Part shown: positions 17,944 to 26,352 of the stretch, piece after piece
Layout: each line of letters opens with the position of its first letter
Position numbering within the stretch: position 1 is the stretch's first letter
Origin: Nafulsella turpanensis ZLM-10
GTDB lineage: Bacteria > Bacteroidota > Bacteroidia > Cytophagales > Cyclobacteriaceae
NCBI RefSeq assembly: GCF_000346615.1
Contig: NZ_ANNU01000036.1
Span: 33,672-97,671, forward strand
Direction: 5' to 3'
DNA length: 64,000 bases
The notes under the pieces: generated by a model
Databases searched by the model: none
Told to the model about the DNA's origin: nothing
The model's input: the letters and a program-made list of their open reading frames with translations, nothing else
Made by a program: the position numbers and the translations under genes

Positions 17944-18687
17944 ATGAAACAGACAGTAATAGGAGTATATGAGAATGAAATGAAAGCCCGCGAAGCAAAG
18001 AAAATGCTTGAAAAAGAAGGCTTTAAGAAAGAAGATATTGACATTTCTCCGCGAATAGAAGGAGATGTAGCGGATAGAAACCACGAGCATGTAGACAACT
18101 TTTTCAGCTCTATGTTCGAGGATACCAATGAAGCCCGGAATTATTCCGAAGTAGCAAGAAGAGGCAGCGTAGTTACCGTCCATACCACCAGCATGGACCG
18201 TGCCGAGCGTGCCGCTGCTATTTTAGATGAAAACGGTGCCATTGATGCCAACGAACATGCCAGAAAGTACAAAAAAACCGATGATGTAAAAGGTACAGAC
18301 AAGAAGTCTATTCCGGTAATTGAAGAGGAGCTGGAAGTTGGTAAAAAAGAGGTAGAAACCGGTGGTGTTCGCCTGCGCAGCCGAATTGTGGAGCGTCCGG
18401 TCGAAGAGAAATTACGCCTGCGTGAGGAGCACGTAGAAGTAGAGCGTAAACCTGTAGACCGTAAGGCTACCGAAGCCGACTTCAAAAACTTCGAAGAAGG
18501 AACCATTGAGGCTACCGAACGTGCAGAGGTACCTGTAGTAGGTAAGGAAGCCCGCGTAGTCGAAGAGGTAAAACTGAAGAAAGAAGTAAACGAACGCAAG
18601 GAAACTGTCCGTGACCGTGTGCGTCATACTGAAGTAGAAGAAGAAAAAGTGAAAGCGGACAAAAAGCGAAAAGACGAGAGAGTCTAA
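17944..18687 (+). CDS. Two-domain stress protein (YflT/17M-like plus DUF2382)
   Basis: A 247-residue protein. Residues ~1-100 begin QTVIGVYENEMKAREAKKML, resembling the heat-induced/general stress 17M (YflT) domain. Residues ~118-230 are a DUF2382 domain with IPVIEEELEVGKKEVETG, nearly the same motif as in the upstream gene. The C-terminus is rich in Lys, Glu and Arg. No signal peptide or membrane segment. The arrangement suggests an osmotic, oxidative or general stress function, known for the family only by association. A strong terminator follows. Confidence 0.85.
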   Translation: MKQTVIGVYENEMKAREAKKMLEKEGFKKEDIDISPRIEGDVADRNHEHVDNFFSSMFEDTNEARNYSEVARRGSVVTVHTTSMDRAERAAAILDENGAIDANEHARKYKKTDDVKGTDKKSIPVIEEELEVGKKEVETGGVRLRSRIVERPVEEKLRLREEHVEVERKPVDRKATEADFKNFEEGTIEATERAEVPVVGKEARVVEEVKLKKEVNERKETVRDRVRHTEVEEEKVKADKKRKDERV

Positions 18688-18717
18688 GAATTAGCACTCT
18701 AAGCTAAACCTAGCTTT

Positions 18718-18757
18718 AAAGCGACGGCTGTTCATTCAGCTGTCGCTTTTTTTATTT
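18718..18757 (+). terminator. Hairpin terminator of the DUF2382 operon
   Basis: A 12-bp stem (AAGCGACGGCTG with CAGCTGTCGCTT, one wobble) with a TTCATT loop, followed by a run of seven to eight T, starts about 30 bases past the stop codon of the second DUF2382 gene. Confidence 0.92.
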
Positions 18758-18819
18758 TAACAGCATTTTCCAATCTCCCCTTTTACCTTCCCCCTCTCTC
18801 TTTCAAAATAAACCTTTTT

Positions 18820-19281
18820 TTAGTGAAACAGGCGTTCGTTGAAATTAAATGGTAGTACCTCCAGCACCTTTACCTGCGGGAAATCCGGGTGTAATGGGTT
18901 AAGAAGATAATTAAACTCCCCCTGCACCAGGGCAGACGGCACTTTTATCAGCAGGCACTCCTTTGCCTTCAGCAGGCTATCTCCCAGAGTCTTCGTTTCC
19001 TTTCCATGCGGGTAACGCTTCCACCCTTCAGGCAATATTTCCGGCTTTATTTCACAGGGAGTAGTCTCTATATCGGGTGCCTCAATAATATTCAGCACAT
19101 AGCCCTCCGGAATAAAACCCGGAGGGGCATAGGCAATCATTTCCGTTACAGCCAGGGCTCTGTTTTCGGCAGTGTACACCACCGGCACCCCTTTACTGTT
19201 CCAGCGGCCACCAAACAATTCGGCTCCTTTACCCGAAAGGTCTCCCCCATGCTCTTTCCGGCTAAAGCGATAAAGAATCAT
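18820..19281 (-). CDS. RES-domain toxin
   Basis: A 153-residue RES-family protein, the toxin half of a Xre-RES type II module. The conserved Arg lies in GGRWNSKG, the Tyr/Glu region in VVYTAENRALAVTEM, and a Ser in KVPSALVQGEFNYLLNP. Characterised members such as MbcT and ParT act on NAD+ (phosphorolysis) or ADP-ribosylate targets, causing growth arrest; which activity applies here is not known. The ATG overlaps the antitoxin stop by four bases (ATGA), giving translational coupling. Confidence 0.9.
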   Translation of the reverse strand: MILYRFSRKEHGGDLSGKGAELFGGRWNSKGVPVVYTAENRALAVTEMIAYAPPGFIPEGYVLNIIEAPDIETTPCEIKPEILPEGWKRYPHGKETKTLGDSLLKAKECLLIKVPSALVQGEFNYLLNPLHPDFPQVKVLEVLPFNFNERLFH

Positions 19282-19676
19282 GCAAATACGCCGTATTCAA
19301 TCTGCCCCAGTGTATTATCGACCAGTTCAAGTCCAAAACTGGTATCGAGCAGCGACTTGGGCTTTACCCCTCCCACGGCCATAATGCGCACATCCAGCCA
19401 GTCCCTAAACTTCTCCTCGTCACGAAAAACTTCTGTTCCCTTCTGGTAAAGCTGGGTTATACGAATGACCTTATCGGAGGCCGTTGTGCCAAGGCTTTTA
19501 TTTTCCTTCCGAATACGGATGAGCGTGCGCTCCGACACCCCCAGAAAGCGGGCCCATTCCTGCAGGCTGAACGGCAGCCTGCCAATAATCTCCTCAAAGG
19601 TAGCGGCTTCGAGTCCTTCCCTGCTCAACTGAATCAATTCATCCAGCGATATATTTTTAAACAAAGGCAATCCCAT
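19278..19676 (-). CDS. Xre/MbcA/ParS-family antitoxin
   Basis: A 132-residue antitoxin. An N-terminal helical DNA-binding part (~30-70) contains LQEWARFLGVSERTLIRI, a helix-turn-helix. The C-terminal toxin-binding domain (~80-130) contains FRDWLDVRIMAVGG and PKSLLDTSFGLELVDNTLGQIEYGV, the MbcA/ParS hallmark. The frame also opens at a TTG at 19706, but ATG 19676 is preferred: it starts MGLPLF and leaves the direct repeats just upstream free to act as operator. It should neutralise the RES toxin and repress its own promoter. Confidence 0.9.
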   Translation of the reverse strand: MGLPLFKNISLDELIQLSREGLEAATFEEIIGRLPFSLQEWARFLGVSERTLIRIRKENKSLGTTASDKVIRITQLYQKGTEVFRDEEKFRDWLDVRIMAVGGVKPKSLLDTSFGLELVDNTLGQIEYGVFA

Positions 19677-19679
19677 AGC

Positions 19680-19711
19680 TGACAATTTTCTTAAAATTAA
19701 TGACAATTTTC
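19680..19711 (-). promoter_or_regulatory. Candidate autoregulatory operator of the toxin-antitoxin module
   Basis: Two identical 11-bp direct repeats, TGACAATTTTC on the plus strand, lie at 19680-19690 and 19701-19711. They are 21 bp apart, two helical turns, and the nearer copy begins four bases upstream of the antitoxin ATG. Position, identity and phasing suit two antitoxin binding sites overlapping the promoter. Confidence 0.6.
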
Positions 19712-19873
19712 ATTATAACAAAGAAAAGCTGTGAGTGGTTTGTTCCAGGCACCTTTTAGGCGGCCTTTTTGTTATTCCTGCCATCTGCTTGCAAATCAGC
19801 CATAGAGTACCTATGTTACAACTTAAAACAGATTTGCACCTGAACAAAACTGATAGATAGCGCCCTGAACAAC

Positions 19874-22800
19874 ATGAAACACCCGATCCGCAAACTACTG
19901 CTTCTGCTAATGGCTGCTCCACTCCTTAGCCATGCCCAATCGACTGACATTTACTTCACCCTCGACCCGGTACTTACTCCCGATGCCGGGAGCATCATCT
20001 TCAATTACGAAGGCGACCTCTGGCAGGTGCCGGTAACAGGAGGTAGCGCCCTCCGGCTCACTGCCATGGAAGGGGAAGAAAGCAGGCCCAGTGTATCGCC
20101 AGACGGCCAGTGGCTGGCCTTTACCAGCGAGCAGTATGGCAATAAAGATGTTTTTGTAATGCCCCTGCAGGGAGGTGAAGTGGTACAACTTACCTTCCAT
20201 GAAGCTACCGATGAGGTAGAAAGCTGGAGCTGGGACAGCCGGGAAATCTATTTTACCTCTGATCGCTATAACCGCTACAGCGGCTACCATGTCGGCCGTG
20301 AGGGAGGAACTCCTAAAAGGTTATTCGACCACTATTTCAATACCGTTCATAATATTGCCATTCACCCTGCCACTCAGGAGGTTTACTTCAATGAATCATG
20401 GGAAAGCAAGAGTTTTGCTCACCGTAAGCGCTATAAGGGAGACTACAACCCGAATATTAAAACCTATAACCCGTTAAGCGGAGAATACAGAGAACTCACC
20501 AGCTACCGCGGCAAGGACTTTGGCGCGACCATCGATAAAAACGGCAGGGTCTATTTTAAGTCAGATGAAGCCAATGGGGAGTACAACCTTTATACCTTTG
20601 AAAACAGCCAGAAAAAGCAGCTTACCAGCTTCCCTTCCTCCATTATGTGGCCAAAGGTTAGCGCCAATGGCGAAAAGGTAGTGTTCCGGAAAGATTACCA
20701 GATTTATGTATATGATGTAGCAAGCGGACAAACCACCAAACCGGACATTCGGGTGTTCAAGAACTCAAGCCTCGACCGGCAGCAAACTTTTAATGTAAAA
20801 AGCGATATCGCCAGCTTCGACCTGTCGCCGGACCAGAAAAAGATTGCCTTTGTATCGCGCGGAGAGCTGTTTATTACGGACCCGAAAGGGAAATTTGTAC
20901 AGCAAATTTTTACAACGCCCAATAAGGCAGTAGGGGAAGTAAAATGGCTCAGCGACAACCGCACCCTTCTCTTTACCCAAACCGCTGGCGGCTATTATAA
21001 CTGGTTTACCATTGCGGCCGATGGCTCCGCCCCTGAAAAGCAGATTACCTTCGATCAGCAGAATAACCGTCAGCTCACCTTTAACAGCGACAGAAGCCAG
21101 GCTGTATACCTTAGCGGAAGGAATGAAGTTCGCATCATGGATCTCGAAAATTTCAAAAGCAACACTATTGCACGGGATGAACTCTGGGGCTTCTATAACT
21201 CTAATCCCTATTTCTCGCCCGATGATGAGTATGTTACCTACACTGCCCACCGCCATTTCGAGAACGATATTTTTGTATATCATATCGATTCCAAAGAAAG
21301 CTTTAACCTCACGCACACCAGGGTAAATGAAGGCCAGCCCTACTGGTCGCCCGACGGAAAGTATCTCTATTTTTCCTCCGACCGCATAAACCCCGGCTAC
21401 CCGTATGGCACTAAAAACGCCAAAATTTACCGCATGGCACTCGACAAATACGATGCTCCCTTCAGATCAGACAAAGTAAGCGAGCTGTTTTCAGAGAAAA
21501 ACAGTGAGGGGGCGAAAGAAAGTGATAAGAAGAAAAAAGAGAAAGACGCGGCCCCTGAGAAGCCCGAATTGAGTATTAACCACTCAGGACTTATGGAGCG
21601 ACTCGAACAAATAAGCCCTTCTTTCGGACAGCAGTTTGCTCCTTATGTGGTACAGGAAGGTGACAAGACCATGGTATTTTACCTTTCCGACCATAAGGAA
21701 GGTAACTCTCACCTGTATAAAACCAGCCTGGAACCCTTTGAGGAAGCTAAAACCGAGCAAATTGGAGAAGAGGAAGTGCATTCTTACCAGATAGCAAAAG
21801 CCGGCGACAGCTTTTTTATCCTGGCCAACGGTTCCATTTATACGCTCGATAACAAGAACAATAAGGTAGAGGCACTGCCCGTTAGCCACACCTTCAGCAA
21901 GACCCTTTCCCACGAATTCGAGCAAATGTTTTATGAAGCATGGGCCGGCATGGAAGAAAACTTCTACGATGAAAACTTCCATGGCCAGGACTGGCAGGGG
22001 TTGAGAGACCGCTATGCTGCTTATATCCCCCACATCAGCCGGCGCGAACATTTAAGACTCCTTCTGAACGATATGATGGGCGAACTGAACACTTCGCATT
22101 TCGGCTTCCGCTCCAGTGGTGCAGAGGAGGAAACTTATTACGGAACCCGCTCGATTGCCACCGGTATTTTGTTTTCGAATGAAGCCCCTTATACCGTAAG
22201 CCGAATTGTAAAGCAGAGTCCGGCCGATGTGAAAGAAAAAGACATTCTACCCGGCGACCGTCTGGTGGCTGTAAATGGCATAGCCGTTCATCCTTCTGTA
22301 AACCGCGAAAAATACTTTTCCGCTCCTTCGCTGAGCGATGAGGTGTCGCTCACCTTCGAACGAAATGGCAAGCAGAAGGAAGTGAAGCTACATACCACTA
22401 CCTACGGAAGCCTTTCGGACCTCCTGTACGATGAGTGGCAGGATGCTAACCAGGAGTATGTTAACCAGCAGGCCGGCAATCGTATTGCCTATGTGCATAT
22501 GAAGAATATGGGTGGCGGGGAGTTGGAGCAGTTTATGCATGACATGGTTTCCGAAGCGGCCTATCGCGACGGGCTTATCCTGGACCTGCGGTATAATACC
22601 GGCGGAAATGTACATGATGATGTGCTGCGTTTTCTGAGCCAGAAGCCCTACCTGCAATGGAAATACCGCGAAGGGGCCCTAACCAGCCAGTCTAACTTCG
22701 GACCATCGGTAAAGCCTATTGTGCTGCTAATCAATGAGCAGTCGCTCTCCGATGCGGAAATGACCGCCAATGGATTTAAGGAGCTTGGCCTGGGTACGGT

Positions 22801-23041
22801 TGTAGGCACAGAAACCTACCGCTGGATTATCTTTACCACCGGCGAATCACTGGTCGATGGCTCCTTTTACCGTTTGCCTTCCTGGGGCTGCTATACACTC
22901 GATGGCAGAAATCTGGAAACAGAAGGCGTTAGCCCGGATGTGTATGTTGGGAAAAACTTTAAAGACCGACTCAGTCACCGACAGCCACAGCTGGATAAGG
23001 CCATTGAAATCATCCTGAAGGATTTAAACAAAGAAGAATAA
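19874..23041 (+). CDS. Tricorn-like protease (S41 family) with PD40 propeller
   Basis: A 1055-residue secreted protein. A signal peptide (1-22, ending LSHAQ) is followed by N-terminal beta-propellers with PD40 repeats (VSPDGQWLAFTS, LSPDQKKIAFVS, WSPDGKYLYFSSD), a charged linker around 540-565, a PDZ-like region (~760-850) and the C-terminal S41 peptidase domain. The tricorn catalytic set is recognisable: His742 in LNTSHFGF, Ser959-Asp960 in QSLSDAE, and a Glu near 1015-1017 in ETEGVSPDV. The signal peptide implies periplasmic or surface action, unlike the cytoplasmic archaeal enzyme. It probably degrades peptides. It is transcribed alone. Confidence 0.9.
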   Translation: MKHPIRKLLLLLMAAPLLSHAQSTDIYFTLDPVLTPDAGSIIFNYEGDLWQVPVTGGSALRLTAMEGEESRPSVSPDGQWLAFTSEQYGNKDVFVMPLQGGEVVQLTFHEATDEVESWSWDSREIYFTSDRYNRYSGYHVGREGGTPKRLFDHYFNTVHNIAIHPATQEVYFNESWESKSFAHRKRYKGDYNPNIKTYNPLSGEYRELTSYRGKDFGATIDKNGRVYFKSDEANGEYNLYTFENSQKKQLTSFPSSIMWPKVSANGEKVVFRKDYQIYVYDVASGQTTKPDIRVFKNSSLDRQQTFNVKSDIASFDLSPDQKKIAFVSRGELFITDPKGKFVQQIFTTPNKAVGEVKWLSDNRTLLFTQTAGGYYNWFTIAADGSAPEKQITFDQQNNRQLTFNSDRSQAVYLSGRNEVRIMDLENFKSNTIARDELWGFYNSNPYFSPDDEYVTYTAHRHFENDIFVYHIDSKESFNLTHTRVNEGQPYWSPDGKYLYFSSDRINPGYPYGTKNAKIYRMALDKYDAPFRSDKVSELFSEKNSEGAKESDKKKKEKDAAPEKPELSINHSGLMERLEQISPSFGQQFAPYVVQEGDKTMVFYLSDHKEGNSHLYKTSLEPFEEAKTEQIGEEEVHSYQIAKAGDSFFILANGSIYTLDNKNNKVEALPVSHTFSKTLSHEFEQMFYEAWAGMEENFYDENFHGQDWQGLRDRYAAYIPHISRREHLRLLLNDMMGELNTSHFGFRSSGAEEETYYGTRSIATGILFSNEAPYTVSRIVKQSPADVKEKDILPGDRLVAVNGIAVHPSVNREKYFSAPSLSDEVSLTFERNGKQKEVKLHTTTYGSLSDLLYDEWQDANQEYVNQQAGNRIAYVHMKNMGGGELEQFMHDMVSEAAYRDGLILDLRYNTGGNVHDDVLRFLSQKPYLQWKYREGALTSQSNFGPSVKPIVLLINEQSLSDAEMTANGFKELGLGTVVGTETYRWIIFTTGESLVDGSFYRLPSWGCYTLDGRNLETEGVSPDVYVGKNFKDRLSHRQPQLDKAIEIILKDLNKEE

Positions 23042-23115
23042 ATGCAGCAGCAATCTTTAGGAGACGTGTACCTCCGGAAGATTAATCCATGCTCGCTTAG
23101 CAGGATAAGAGCAGA

Positions 23116-23145
23116 AAGAGGCCGGCTACATGAAACCGGTCTCTT
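23116..23145 (+). terminator. Hairpin after the tricorn-like gene, possible terminator
   Basis: A 10-bp stem (AAGAGGCCGG with CCGGTCTCTT, one wobble) with a 10-base loop lies 75 bases past the stop. There is no uninterrupted T-run right after it, so termination is uncertain. Confidence 0.4.
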
Positions 23146-23216
23146 AAGCTTTCCGACGAGCAACTTCTATGTTCAATTTAAAATATTATTTTTTAAACTT
23201 ATCAAACAGGCAATTG

Positions 23217-23624
23217 ATGAAAACCCCAAACCCTCCCAGTCACAGCTTTCAGCATAAGCTAAAAGTACAGGATAGTGATATCGATGAGATGGGCCATGTA
23301 AATAATGTCGTTTACCTCCGCTGGGTGCAGGAGGTGGCGCAGGCACACTGGCAGTCGGCCCCAAGCCACCTTCAGGAGCAATATGCATGGGTGGTGCTGA
23401 GGCACGAAATTGATTATCGTCAGCCCGCCCTTCCGGAAGAGGAGGTTGTTGGCTATACCTGGATTGGAACCCACAGCGGGCCCAGGATAGAGCGCTACGT
23501 CAGCCTTTATAAAGCAGCAACCAACGAGCTGCTGGCGGAGGCTAAAACAAGCTGGTGCCTGCTGGACGCCGAAAAACACCGCCCCAGGCGAATTGATGAA
23601 GAATTGCTGCAGGCATTTTCTTGA
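23217..23624 (+). CDS. Acyl-CoA thioesterase (hotdog fold)
   Basis: A 135-residue hotdog-fold protein of the 4-hydroxybenzoyl-CoA thioesterase/YbgC type. The diagnostic segment DIDEMGHVNNVVYLRW holds the usual Asp-x-x-(x)-Met-Gly-His-Val-Asn-Asn pattern near residues 18-30, and RIERYVSLYK follows at the expected distance. I chose ATG 23217 over 23169 because the extra 16 residues are unrelated to the family. It would hydrolyse an acyl-CoA in the cytoplasm. Substrate unknown. Confidence 0.88.
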   Translation: MKTPNPPSHSFQHKLKVQDSDIDEMGHVNNVVYLRWVQEVAQAHWQSAPSHLQEQYAWVVLRHEIDYRQPALPEEEVVGYTWIGTHSGPRIERYVSLYKAATNELLAEAKTSWCLLDAEKHRPRRIDEELLQAFS

Positions 23625-23675
23625 CTCCCCTGCTGCTTAACCATCTGGTCATAATTATATTTTCTCCTTATTGTT

Positions 23676-24422
23676 ATGAAAACTTATTTACTCCCTCCTC
23701 TCCTTCTTTTGCTCATTGCAGCCTGCCAGCCTGAGCCTGCTACAGATAAAGCAGCTGAAGTGGTGAACCAGGCCATTGAAGTGCATGGCGGAGATGCTTT
23801 TGAAGAAAATGCAAAGCTGGCATTCGAATTCAGGGACCGCACTTATATGTATCAGCGCAATGGCGGCACCTTCGAATACCGAAGGATATTTACCGATAGC
23901 ACGGGGGAAGCGATAACCGATATTCTTAATAATTCAGGCTTTGTACGACTGGTAAACGGCGACACCGTACAATTAGCAGAGGAGCGGCAACAAGCCTACA
24001 GCAGTTCAGTAAATTCTGTCATCTATTTCGCACTGCTCCCCTACCGGCTAAACGATGCTGCCGTACAGAAGGAATACCTCGGACAGGTAGAAATAGAAGG
24101 AGAGCCGTATGATAAGGTGAAAGTAACCTTTGCGGAAGAAGGTGGCGGGGAGGACCATGAAGATACCTTTGTTTACTGGTTTCATGCCAATGAACATACC
24201 CTGGACTACCTGGCTTACCAGTTTCACACAGATGGCGGTGGATACCGCTTTCGTAAGGCCTACAATCCAAGGCAGACAGGAGGCATACTATGGCTGGATT
24301 ACATCAATTATAAGCCGGAAGTCTCAAAATTAGCAGTAGAGGAGATGGATAGTCTGTTTGCGATTGGCAAACTGGAAGAACTATCCCGGATTGAGCTCGA
24401 AAATATTCGGGTAATTGAATAG
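23676..24422 (+). CDS. DUF6503-family lipoprotein
   Basis: A 248-residue protein with a lipoprotein signal peptide and lipobox IAAC (Cys16). The mature part holds family landmarks: EVHGGDAFEE, the Phe-Arg-rich strand FEFRDRTYMY, SVNSVIYFALLPYRLND, and DYLAYQFHTDGGGYRFRKAYNPRQTGG. I recognise this as DUF6503, abundant in Flavobacteriia and Cytophagia. It is probably a beta-rich envelope protein; function unknown. It lies 51 bases after the thioesterase gene on the same strand but needs not share its transcript. Confidence 0.8.
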   Translation: MKTYLLPPLLLLLIAACQPEPATDKAAEVVNQAIEVHGGDAFEENAKLAFEFRDRTYMYQRNGGTFEYRRIFTDSTGEAITDILNNSGFVRLVNGDTVQLAEERQQAYSSSVNSVIYFALLPYRLNDAAVQKEYLGQVEIEGEPYDKVKVTFAEEGGGEDHEDTFVYWFHANEHTLDYLAYQFHTDGGGYRFRKAYNPRQTGGILWLDYINYKPEVSKLAVEEMDSLFAIGKLEELSRIELENIRVIE

Positions 24423-24726
24423 CAGCCTCCATTCTTTTATTTACCTGCCATAAATCAGGTACAGGCCTACATTGTCTTTACGCTCTCTCTTTCCGGCAAT
24501 TCTACAAAGCAGGAGTAATGGAACAATGGTTGGTACATACCGGTAAATAAGCCGGAGAAAACCATTCCGCTTCTGTTTTATCTTAAAGCCAGCACCGAAA
24601 TGTTCGTACTGCTGCTATATACCGGTTTTTCTGGCAAAAGAGCCACTCTCTCCTCTTTTCACCCTATTCAGAAAATAATACAGCACCAGGTATGGAATGT
24701 TTATGCTGAAGCAGAAAACATTTCGT
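24423..24726. other. Convergent intergenic region
   Basis: 304 bases between the DUF6503 gene and corA, both ending here. A short TACCTG/CAGGTA inverted repeat occurs near 24441-24463, but it lacks a T-run. No clear terminator, gene or RNA was found. Confidence 0.4.
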
Positions 24727-25674
24727 TTACAACCACTTCTTTCGCTTAAAGTACCAGAGAAATGCAAGGGAGGAAATAATCATTAATAAAAGCGCAAATG
24801 GATATCCCAGCTTCCAGCCTAGTTCCGGCATATAGGTAAAGTTCATTCCATAGATACTGGCAATTAGGGTGGGAGGCATAAATATCACCGTTACTACCGT
24901 AAAAATCTTAATCACCTGGTTTTGCTCAATATTCACCAGACCGAGGAAAGTATCCTGCAGGTACTCCAGTCGCTCAAAGCTAAACTGTACGTGTTGTAAG
25001 AGGGAGTTGATATCTTTAAGAATGACACGCAGGCGCTCCTTCTCCGGATCTTCTATAAAGAAGCTTTTAATTAATGAAGATACCAGACGCTGCTTATCCA
25101 CAATACTCTCCCGAACAAGAATGGTATTTTCCTGCAACTCGGTAATTTGAATAAGCACCTCTTCTTCTATGGATCTTTCCTTTACAAGCTTACGGCTGAC
25201 TTTGTTGGTAGACCGCGTGAGGAGTTCTATAAAGTCTGCATCCAGGTCAGTTTGAGTTTCCAGCAGCAGCAGCCATATCTGGAGTGCACTATTTTTTACC
25301 GTAAAGGTTTTGAGCTTTCGCACCGTTTCCGCAAATGACTTCAGGTCACTGTGGCGCATGGTAAAAAGCACTCCATTTTTGAAAATAAAAGAAACCTGCC
25401 GTGTAAGGTAGGAGGAATTGTTTTTTATCAGGAAAGCACTATTTGCCTCGATTCCACCACTATCTTCAAAAAAGCGTGAACTGCTCTCAATTTCAGCCGC
25501 TTCCTGTGGCGTAAAAAATTCTATACCGAAGTGCTCTTCCACCCTTCGCTGCTCCTCTGCCGATGGCTCCTGGAGGTCGATCCAAATGGTTTTGTTCGAA
25601 CCTTCATTCATTAAACTCTCTGGATCTTTCTCCCAGCACAGTTCATCTTCTTTAATATAGAAGTATCTGATCAT
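24727..25674 (-). CDS. corA: CorA-family magnesium/cobalt transporter
   Basis: A 315-residue CorA-type channel. A soluble alpha/beta N-terminal domain is followed by long charged helices (~150-245), then two C-terminal membrane helices joined by the signature YGMNFTYMPEL and a basic tail (KRKKWL). The GMN motif is the Mg2+ selectivity element of the pentameric pore. It mediates Mg2+ (or Co2+/Ni2+) uptake across the inner membrane. Transcribed alone. Confidence 0.93.
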   Translation of the reverse strand: MIRYFYIKEDELCWEKDPESLMNEGSNKTIWIDLQEPSAEEQRRVEEHFGIEFFTPQEAAEIESSSRFFEDSGGIEANSAFLIKNNSSYLTRQVSFIFKNGVLFTMRHSDLKSFAETVRKLKTFTVKNSALQIWLLLLETQTDLDADFIELLTRSTNKVSRKLVKERSIEEEVLIQITELQENTILVRESIVDKQRLVSSLIKSFFIEDPEKERLRVILKDINSLLQHVQFSFERLEYLQDTFLGLVNIEQNQVIKIFTVVTVIFMPPTLIASIYGMNFTYMPELGWKLGYPFALLLMIISSLAFLWYFKRKKWL

Positions 25675-25992
25675 GATTGTACAAAGCGAATTTCATTACT
25701 TATAAAAATATGCCTGCCTGGCAGAAAGCAGCTCTGAAACAGCATTGAAGCAGTTACAGGGCTTACGTACAGAACTCTTACTGCAGAAAATAAAAACGCA
25801 TGTTGAGCATTTCTTTTTTACCAGACCAAAGCTGCCTTCAAGAAGGGTTTTATGCGACAGCGCAGACATCCTTCTGTTAAGCCCTCAGGTAAAAGCCCAA
25901 CAGCCCCGCAGGATTCAAGCCACCTCCTCCAGCCTCAGGAAGGTCCGCTCCTACCAAATTAAGAACCGGGCATAAGCTATCACGGTTTAAAT
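25675..25992. other. Intergenic region upstream of corA
   Basis: About 318 bases between corA and the tRNA-Cys terminator. A 76-codon open frame on the plus strand (25745-25975) has no recognisable domain and a basic, low-quality composition, so I do not call it. Nothing else was seen. Confidence 0.45.
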
Positions 25993-26023
25993 AAAAAATC
26001 CTCCCACTTCTGGGAGGATTTTT
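25993..26023 (-). terminator. Terminator of tRNA-Cys
   Basis: A perfect 9-bp stem (25998-26006 with 26011-26019) with a CTTC loop lies six bases past the tRNA 3' end. On the minus strand it is followed by a run of T; the flanking A/T runs could also permit termination from the other side. Confidence 0.85.
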
Positions 26024-26028
26024 AAGCG

Positions 26029-26099
26029 AGGTCTCGAGCGGATTCGAACCGCTGTACGAGCTTTTGCAGAGCTCTGCCTAGCCACTCGGCCACGAGACC
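26029..26099 (-). tRNA. tRNA-Cys (anticodon GCA)
   Basis: A 71-nt cloverleaf on the minus strand. The acceptor stem GGTCTCG pairs with CGAGACC, followed by the discriminator T expected for tRNA-Cys. The anticodon loop CTGCAAA gives anticodon GCA, and the T-loop region is GGTTCGAATCC. The 3' CCA is not encoded. A terminator follows directly. Confidence 0.95.
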
Positions 26100-26292
26100 A
26101 TTATCTTTATCGGGAGTGCAAACTTATTCAATCTTATCCGTTGAAGCAAACACTTTAGACAATAATTTACGCCCTTTTTATCATGCCTGCTTAAAACACT
26201 CATCGCCAGTCTTCTTCGACCCTTTCCTTGCGGAAGGACTCCTTATTTTAACAGCACCAGGCAAACTGCTTCCACCCTTACCTTCAGGATTT

Positions 26293-26327
26293 AAAAAAAA
26301 GCGTTACCCGATCGGGCAACGCTTTTT
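26293..26327 (-). terminator. Terminator of rpsA
   Basis: An inverted repeat (GCGTTACCC with GGGCAACGC, one mismatch, GATC loop) is flanked by A-runs on the plus strand, which read as a run of eight T on the minus strand right after the stem. It lies 26 bases past the rpsA stop. Confidence 0.88.
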
Positions 26328-26352
26328 GTACTATTTTATATTAATTGCTTTC

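Noticed and set aside
25745..25975. 76-codon plus-strand frame between corA and tRNA-Cys
   Set aside because: No domain, poor composition, no ribosome-binding sequence and no neighbour context; most likely a chance frame.
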